This document shows, one piece after another, positions 56,988 to 64,000 of a stretch of DNA of 64,000 nucleotides (positions are counted from its first letter, which is position 1; each line of letters begins with the position of its first letter). Under the pieces are notes generated by a model that was not told where the DNA came from, searched no databases, and saw only the letters and a list, made by a program, of their open reading frames with translations. The position numbers were made by a program, and so were the translations under genes. The DNA is from Siderastrea radians (taxonomy: Eukaryota; Cnidaria; Anthozoa; Scleractinia; Rhizangiidae), in contig OZ024891.1 in assembly GCA_964017195.1 (NCBI GenBank), positions 6,225,994 through 6,289,993 on the forward strand. The letters run 5' to 3'.

Positions 56988-59644
56988 GGGGACTGGTTAC
57001 GTTGACTTGACTTCCAGTTGTTAAGAGGCTCTGACTGTAAATATCGAGAATCGGCGGACAAGCTCAGAAAATCGAAAATCCTGATAACTTGCCAGAAGAA
57101 CACTTTTGGGGAGCTATCTTCGAAAATATTACTTAAACCTTCTGGAATTCTATTGTTTTCGGAAAATTCGGAAAAACAGTTTTGCTTAATTTATTACGCA
57201 ATAATCAGGCTTCAAATTAAACAAATTGAAAACGCTTGCTTTAAAACCCGTTTGCAACGCCAGAAAACAATTTTAATTTTAAATAATAGCAATACCCTTA
57301 TAGTTTCTATCAATGGGAATTGCATGGAGTTTTGCTTTATTTATGTGGTTTGGTGGTTCTTTGAAACAAAGGCATTTTGCGCACTTCGGAAAAAGGCGAA
57401 AATTGGTAAACTACAGAGGCTTAAAATGGGTCTTGGTATGTCTAATATCGAATTGAAATAAACACTGTGATAAAGTTTGGCCCTACTTCTATTATGATAT
57501 GAAATTAAAAATCTGGGCAATTCAGGCTCGCGCTGACAAAAACAAAAATTCGCGAACGAGTGTTGCCAAAATTTGCATAATGAAATGAATGAAATGAAAA
57601 GTAGTAGTTTGGGTGAGCTTAATTTAGAGAATTTTATTCACTGAAGGCACACAAAGAATGGACTAAAACATTTCTTCAATCTATTCTTGCATTGTTTTGG
57701 GCTTGTACTATTTCTACGTAAAACTAAAGAGAAAGAGAAGAAGTTTAAAAAGTTCTACACGAGTTGTTGCGTGACCCGTGTCACGTGAATATTTTTGTCA
57801 ATTTGTCAACCTACTTATGGCAGTTTTTGAATGCGGTCTCCTACATTGGCCGCTGTTTTATGCATGGCTAGTTCTCCAGCGAATACCGTACGCATCCCTG
57901 TGTTTGGGGCATACTATCATGTGCAGTTGATATTCTACTGGGACAAAAATTCCGACAGGCAAGTCTAGAATTAGTTTCGTATACATATGACACCTTTCTC
58001 TTCGAGAGAAGAAAACCGCGACATAGTATGTTGTTGTGTACGTGACTCGATCGCTCTTTTCAAACGGCTACTAAGATTTTGGGCGACTTTTTGAAATGAC
58101 ACTATTTTGGCCAGGAAGCAAAAGTGCATCATTATTATTATAATTTATACGTATTTGTCAAAACATGTGCTGTTTCTATCAATATTATTACACTTGTATA
58201 AATATGTTTAAAATTAAACGTAGATCGGTATTTATGAGTTCTTCATGCGGCTGTATATCTAAGAGATGTCAATACACAGTTTGTTTGGTTTTACTTTGCA
58301 AGATCACTGAGAACTCTTTCACAGTTTTGGAGGAAAAGATTTTCATTGAAGAATATTTTCACGTTTGCATGAACGGGTAGTGTCGGTTGCGTGACTCGAC
58401 ATTTTGAGTGGTACTTTGTGTTCCTTACACAGCCATTTTAGCTCTCAATTTATACGCGTACGTCAACTTTAATGATTAATAAAAGAAACCGTTTGGATTT
58501 TTGAGAACATTAGTATTTTCCGAAAGAAACTGCAAATAACAAAGAAAGGCCACTGGTGCTGCAGAGTAAAGACATCTGACAAAATATGGAAACCCACTGC
58601 ACTCTTAAGTTTCACCAACAATTTTCCAAATTCGTTCGTAATTCTTCAGAAAGATAAATGAAGATACCAGTGAATGCAACATCTAGTAGAAAGACCATCT
58701 GAAAATAGTTACGGTAAACGATTTGTCATATTTCAAGTCGTCCTTCCATTACAGTTCCTTTTCCTATTATCCAAATTATGCAAATTTTGGCAACACTGGT
58801 TCGCGAATTTTTGTTTTTGTCAGCGCGAGCCTGAATTGCCCAGATTTTTTATTTCATATCATAATAGAAGTAGGGCCAAACTTTATCACAGTGTTTATTT
58901 CAATTCGATATTAGACATACCAAGACCTATCTTAAGCCTCTGAAGTTTACTAATTTTTGCCTTTTTCGGAAGTGCACAAAATGCCTTTGTTTCAAAGAAC
59001 CACCAAACCACATAAATAAAGCAAAACTCCATGCAATTCCCATTGATAGAAAGTAGAAGAGTATTGCTATCATTTGAAATTAAAATTGTTTTCTGGCGTT
59101 GCAAGTTTTTTACAAACAAGCGCATTCAATTTGTTTAATTTTAAACCTGATTTTTGCATAATTAATTAAGCAAAACCGTTTTTTCCGAATTTCTCGAAAA
59201 CAATAGAATCCCAGAAGGTTTAAGTAATATTTTCGAAGACAGCTCCCCGAAGGTGTTCATCTGGCAAGTTATCAGGATTTTCGATTTTTTGAGCTTGTCC
59301 AACGATTCTCGATATTTACAGTCAGAGCCTCTTAAGAATTCAGTCTTGGAAAGAAATTGAATGAAATTTAATGCTGATTGGAAATGCAAACAAGAACAAC
59401 TGGGTGTTCCTAGCTCGTTTCCGGGATATTTGAGGTTGAAAACTAACTCTAAAATTGACAAATTTTAACAGAGAAATTACGAAAAGCATGCTTGGTACAA
59501 AATTTGATCGGTTTGCCATGTGGAAGTTATAAATGTTGAGGTCTCTTCGATACCGAAAATTCTACGTTACGTTATACGGTCAGCAGTATTCAAGCGTGCG
59601 TGCAGACAGAGTTTCACAGATTAAGCCCAACGTGGTTAGTCCCC
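56988..59644. mobile_element. Nested long-inverted-repeat element (TTAA-like site)
   Basis: GGGGACTGGTTACGTTG mirrors CAACGTGGTTAGTCCCC at the far ends; CTAA (56984-56987) and TTAA (59645-59648) flank them. A second, much longer inverted pair lies inside: 57013-57585 against 58771-59335, about 550 bp at high identity, producing mirrored reading frames (both include NGNCMEFCFIYVVWWFFETK). The 1.2-kb centre has no recognisable gene. The Kolobok/piggyBac grouping is suggested by the TTAA-like site only. Confidence 0.7.
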
Positions 59645-59763
59645 TTAAGGTGCAACTTCGAGACCTTCGCCGACGCAGAACTTAGTTAATTATTAGTGTC
59701 ACACAAAGTCATGGAATTTATCGATACTCTTCAGAGTACATGATCCAGATACCAGCATTAAGG

Positions 59764-60209
59764 CCCGGGGGGGGGGGTACTCCCATATATAACCTATATA
59801 GGTATGTGCCGCTGTGAAGGGTATGGTTTTCAAGCAGTTTGGTCTGGGATAGGATATAGAAATCAGGGAGTCTTGGTCTAGGATAGGGTATCAATTACCG
59901 GGAAACTAATGGGTGGTGTGAAAATTTAATCCAATTAATTAATGGGTTTGAAAAACTCGGAAATATAAAATATAAATGAAATCGTGACAATATTGTTGAT
60001 CGAGAGATGTTTTCCATTAAAAGCACTGTGTGGTTATTTTTCTGATGAATAGCTCGAAAATAGCTAGTCTGGGATAGGGTAGGGATTTTTGGCATCTAGT
60101 CTAGAATAGGGTTGCAAAAACGACATGAACGTGGTCTGGTATAGGTTAAGGGTTTCAGAGTCCCAGCGGCACACTCCCATCAAAATTTTTCCGAGTACCC
60201 CCCCCCGGG
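59764..60209 (+). mobile_element. GGGGTACTCC-family element with 8-bp duplication
   Basis: CCCGGGGGGGGGG followed by TACTCCCATATATAACC starts the element; GAGTACCCCCCCCCGGG ends it. Perfect CATTAAGG copies flank it (59756-59763, 60210-60217). This is the cleanest copy of the family also seen at 5270-5612, 23195-24187 and 62690-62960. No coding sequence. Confidence 0.8.
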
Positions 60210-60671
60210 CATTAAGGTCATCTCTAAATAAACTAATACTACAATACTTCTATTATGTGACGAGCTCAATGAACGTACGTTCGATTAGCATCAACATATT
60301 TATTTCTTATGGAATGGCCGACGTAAAGACTCGATAACGGGAACTTAGCCTACACATTTGAAACTGCGGTTTCGGTATTTTGGTCAATTTCGATGCGGTA
60401 TTGCGGTATTTATACGTTTTTTGTGCGGTTTTGCGGTTTTCGGACCCCCCTTACGCCCCCTCCTGCAGGCATTAACGCAAGCATATATTCAATTGATACT
60501 ACTTTCTACGTCTTGTTTCCTTATGTTATCGACTATGTTTTCCGCAATAGTGATGCTATCATTGCTAAGAAACAGCAAAAATTGATGAACCAAAAGAAGG
60601 AACACATGAGACCAGGACCCGGTCTGAGATTCGTTTCCGTTTACATGAGAACGGTACGAACTCAGACCGGT

Positions 60672-62184
60672 GTCCTAGCAGATTTGGACCCCCCGGTCCA
60701 AATTTGCTAGCGGATTTAGACCCCCGGTCCAAATCCGCTAGCGAATATGGACCCCCGGGGGACCCAATCCGCTAGCGGATTTGGACCCCCTTCGCGGATT
60801 TGGACCCCCTATTTAATTGTAAAAACCCACGCTGTTTTTCGCATATAAAGTACCGAAATAATTTCACTTTTCAATCTTGGCGAAGAAACGTTTCGTTTGG
60901 GTTTCAAAATACTGCAAACCTATTCATAATAGAGGTAGAGTCAGACTTTAGATCAAGTAAATTGACCGTTCGTTTTAGGCACATAGCCAGACCTCTAAAC
61001 GTTGCAGTTAAAGCACGCGCTGCGGTAAATCTTACAGAAGATACGATTTTAAAATCTTGTTTTCTTTCATACGCGTTGTTATTACTTTTCCAGGATACTG
61101 AATTTAACATAGTTTGAATGGGCGGTTTAACAAAGGAGGTTTTAAAGTAACACCTCTAGTTTGAACGGGCAGTTTAACAAAAGAGGTTTTAAAGTAACAC
61201 CTTTGGTTGAGAATTGCATTGTGCGCCCTGCAAAAAAAGTTTGCTTGATTACACAACTTCACAGGATGTTTTTTTCAGAACCTTTTCCAATCATGATGGT
61301 TTGAATTTGTATAAGTCATGAGGACACCAAGAAAAACATCAAGACTTTGCTGCAGCAAAATTCAAAATTCAGTTATCGCATGTTAACTATGTCATCGATG
61401 TTACAAAAGGCCTCCAAATAAAGAGCAAATTTCAACAGTGCGTCTTTGAAGAAAAAATCAGATCAGTTAATTTCTCAAAAAGCGTGCTTACGTACACGCG
61501 CTAGGAAAAGTGATTTCTCTTCTTCATTTTAATGAAAAATAGCAGAGTCATGCTTAAGGGTCCTTAAGGTTCAGTAAACTGGAGTGCTACCACAAAGCCA
61601 CAAAACTTCTAAAAGTGTCTGAAACACGCGCTGCGGTATTTCTTACAGACGGTGCGATTTTAAAATCTTATTTTTTTCTTTTACTCCCGTTGTTAATATT
61701 TATTCTAAAAATATTAATCTGAGGTGAGAAAAAGGTGAGAAGAAAAGCTAATTTTTAAAGTACGCTTGCTACTCCTTCCCTCCAATTACCGCGGCAAGCT
61801 GATGTCAAATACTATTGTTTTTCTTAACGCGGCTTTATAAATTCGCTTTAAGTCAGTTATGGTAGAAAATATTGTAAGATATCTTCAAGAAAGTTTAGTT
61901 TTTAAAATTTATCGATACAAACTAGCGTTGTAGGTTCTCTTTTACCCTAAGTATTAAAGATTATTTGAAAAGAAAAACTGCTTCAATATATTTATTTTGC
62001 CTCTTTAACAGCTCCAAAAAACAATTTACCAATTTTACTAAATAGAACGCTTGTTTTCAGGGGGGTCCAAATCCGCGAGAGGGGGTCCATATCCGCTAGC
62101 GGATTTGGACCAGGGTGTCCAAATCCGCTAGCGGATCTGGACCGGGGGGTCCAAATCCGCGGGGGGGTCCAAATCCGCTGTGAC
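60672..62184. mobile_element. Nested element with CCAAATCCGCTAGCGGATTTGG repeats
   Basis: The start GTCCTAGCAGATTTGGACC mirrors the end GGTCCAAATCCGCTGTGAC. ACCGGT lies on both sides (60666-60671, 62185-62190), a possible 6-bp duplication. Both subterminal regions consist of repeated, self-complementary TCCGCTAGCGGA units separated by G/C-runs. A tandem pair of about 50 bp (GGGC.GTTTAACAAA.GAGG) is at 61103-61205. No transposase; the 106-codon frame at 60800-61117 is not recognised. Confidence 0.65.
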
Positions 62185-62689
62185 ACCGGTACGAAACTAA
62201 CTCGTCTCGGTCTGAGTTCATTTCCATACCGGTTCATGTAAATGCAAGCAAAGAAATGTATGGAGACCTATACGAACTCATGCCGGTCTGAGTTCGTCCC
62301 GGTCTCATGTAAATACCCCCTTACTCCCGATGTGGCCTATAAGCGGATCCTTGTTTATGTCGGAAGTTTTTGATCTAAGCATTATCATAAATTATCGAAA
62401 ATTTTATAGTTAGCTTGGCAAATGAAAACACGAAAAATTGAAAGAGACTGGCACAATTAGTGAAAACAGCAAATACGAGAGGAGAACGTTGAAAATTGAA
62501 GGAGACATTCCTCTTTGTAAAGGGTCAAATTTACAAACAAACGTCTGTAAATGTTGTAAATTTTGAAAGCATCGTTTGAAACCGGTTTCTATCCTTTTTC
62601 TTTCAAACTTCGCATGTTAACTAAATGTTATATGCTCTTTCTAGTTGTAATCTTTGTTTATCGGATGAATTCCAATGTTCAAGATGAAA

Positions 62690-62960
62690 ACAATGACGTC
62701 TGCAAGGATCCGCCTCTACGGGGTATGGTTTTTGGCGTCTGTCCTAAACAGGGTACATAATTTTTATGTGAGCCTGTCCTAAACAGGGTATGGTCAGTAC
62801 AATTGTCGTCGTTAAATATATCTTATATGGTAGTTAGAACTTTATCATTTGTCCGAAAAAGGGACCTAAAATGGAGGGTGTCGTCCTATACAAGGTTGGT
62901 ATTTTTAGCCCTTTTACTAAACATGGGGCAAGGCCCCCCCCCCCGCTCCCCCAAAGGGGT
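62690..62960 (+). mobile_element. Partial GGGGTACTCC-family element
   Basis: ACGGGGTATGGTTTTTGGCG, repeated CCTAAACAGGGTA units and a terminal C-run resemble the right half of the 23195-24187 copy. The left boundary is unclear. Confidence 0.45.
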
Positions 62961-64000
62961 GGGAATCGGAATCGGGAGGAAAGAAAGGGGAAGAAGAAAG
63001 TTTAGACTTGTAACAAAACAATATGACACACTGACAATGTCTGCCCAACCCCTTCCCTTCCCAACAAAACTACAACTCCAAAGTAAAATATCAAGTGATA
63101 TTTTATTGTCTCACTCTCATCGTGTGTTAACCCATTTTCCACCACATTGTACAGTTCTGTACCCTCGCTGAACTAGTTACATGGTAACTGTGATAATAAT
63201 AGCTATGCTAGTATAACTGGTAATATTTCAATGAAAATGTTTAATCTACTCCAGGAAGCCTCGTGTGTCTTTAATGAGAAACGTCAACTGACTCTGAGTG
63301 CTCAAATTTTGCCGTGGATATCTTAAGGTGGGCTCACAGGAGGGGTCATGTTTCAGGGGTATGCAGCAGAAAGACAGGAAAAAACACGTTGGCTCTGTGA
63401 CATGTCTTATCCAATTCAACCATGCTGGTGTACACCGTCCCTGTGAAATGTCCTGGGCGAGATGGCTCTAAGGGAAATGATGCTCAACTAATTCAGCCAG
63501 AGTGAAATGTCACAGGGATGAAATACTCCCATAAGATTTTACCCCGGTCACAGAGGTTCCTCTTTCTTCTCAAATGAGATTCAACTGCGAAACACCTCTG
63601 GGACAAGAGTAACAAGAGAGTAACATTCAAGCAGTTTGCTCAAACAAGCGGAGGCATTTCTTGTGAGTTCGAAGTTGTGTTTTTGTCCCCACTTCACATC
63701 TCTGTGACAGGTCATGGCTTATGTTCCCTTTGTGTGTTATACCAGTGTCAATAAGGATACGATCATCACTGCAACCTGTCCCTGTTATATGTCCAACTAG
63801 AGTAACCCACTTTTAGTGTTTGCTGCATTAAAATGAAAACTTGGTTTTGCAAAGAAGTAGGATCATTGAATATAGTTTTGCCTATGCCATGTACAAAGCA
63901 GCAGTGCCTAAACATCATACAATTCTATAAGAAAAAATAATTAGTTACGGCATTGAATGTAAAGGAGGAGGAGTTAACAGCATTTACCTTATGGACACAA
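62961..64000. other. Intergenic stretch at the window end
   Basis: No supported gene. Several loosely similar TGTGACA.GTC / GAAATGTCACAGGGA segments occur between about 63390 and 63800, in both orientations. They may be an old repeat or part of a feature that continues beyond the window. Confidence 0.3.

Larger units (their letters stand above)
55814..60461. mobile_element. Nested element, AGGGGGCGTAAGGG ends, CCTGCAGG flanks
   Basis: Inserted in the TTA-flanked element. AGGGGGGCGTAAGGG mirrors CCCTTACGCCCCCT, and both sit next to CCTGCAGG (55806-55813, 60462-60469), an 8-bp possible target duplication that is itself palindromic. GCGGTATTGCGG-like repeats are subterminal at both ends, in direct orientation. 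The left interior has a degenerate GGAGCC repeat (56520-56715), an acidic open stretch (56740-56966: TAELDDDEADKYDESSDEEV) and a fragment MKPLPIVNMSPADCNATKG ending at a GTAATG donor. These may be captured gene pieces; their families were not identified. Confidence 0.6.
55496..62320. mobile_element. Outer TTA-flanked Harbinger-like element hosting a nest
   Basis: GGGGGTATTTACATGAGACC GGGACGAACTCAGACCGG at the left mirrors the right end, CGGTCTGAGTTCGTCCCGGT CTCATGTAAATACCCCC. TTA lies on both sides (55493-55495, 62321-62323), matching the TWA target of PIF/Harbinger elements. Without later insertions it would be only about 0.66 kb (55496-55805, 60470-60671, 62191-62320), so it is a MITE-sized element swollen by nested ones. 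Extra copies of TACATGAGACCGG..ACGAACTC occur inside both ends. No transposase. Confidence 0.75.

Noticed and set aside
57018..57461. 147-codon frame as a gene
   Set aside because: Lies in the long inverted repeat of a transposon, with a degenerate mirror copy and no recognised domain. Kept only as a finding about the element.

Overview
The window is eukaryotic and most likely from an anthozoan cnidarian such as a coral. It has AT-rich intergenic DNA, multi-exon genes with GT-AG introns, animal-only gene families (GCC1, KIAA0930), a remnant of an acidic P2X7-like family that I recall mainly from corals, and many short hairpin and inverted-repeat elements. The assignment is inference from content. 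No species marker was found.

Genes. Two multi-exon genes could be rebuilt exon by exon with matching splice phases. GCC1 (golgin GCC88) lies on the minus strand at 28488-36765 (10 exons, 764 aa). A KIAA0930 homologue lies on the plus strand at 37178-49033 (14 exons seen, about 389 aa). They are head to head, with 412 bp between start codons, so they probably share a promoter. Smaller genes are a two-exon MORN-repeat protein (3873-5933), a terminal exon that looks complexin-like (6986-7277), and a single-exon 269-aa protein with a C-terminal membrane anchor (15252-16061, minus).

Mobile DNA fills most of the rest. It includes a broken LINE with reverse transcriptase (12.5-13.9 kb), a LINE tail (2.85-3.25 kb), a Penelope-like GIY-YIG fragment in a KIAA0930 intron, a tRNA-derived SINE, and many non-autonomous DNA transposons. 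For several of these the target-site duplication can be read directly. The most striking are: (a) a 3.4-kb foldback element (18218-21618) with 1.5-1.6-kb arms capped by tandem repeats, a perfect 9-bp duplication, and an empty site in a second copy of the host repeat at 35.7-36.4 kb; (b) a nest of at least five elements inside a TTA-flanked element (55496-62320); (c) a TTAA-flanked element (8826-9323) that carries the start of the P2X7-like gene; and (d) a perfect 361-bp palindrome (53448-53808).

Layout: 0-8 kb MORN gene, complexin-like exon and small elements; 8.4-14 kb dispersed repeat and LINE; 15-16 kb tail-anchored gene; 16.5-28 kb transposon-rich, including the foldback; 28.5-49 kb GCC1 and KIAA0930; 49-64 kb gene-poor, with the palindrome and the transposon nest.
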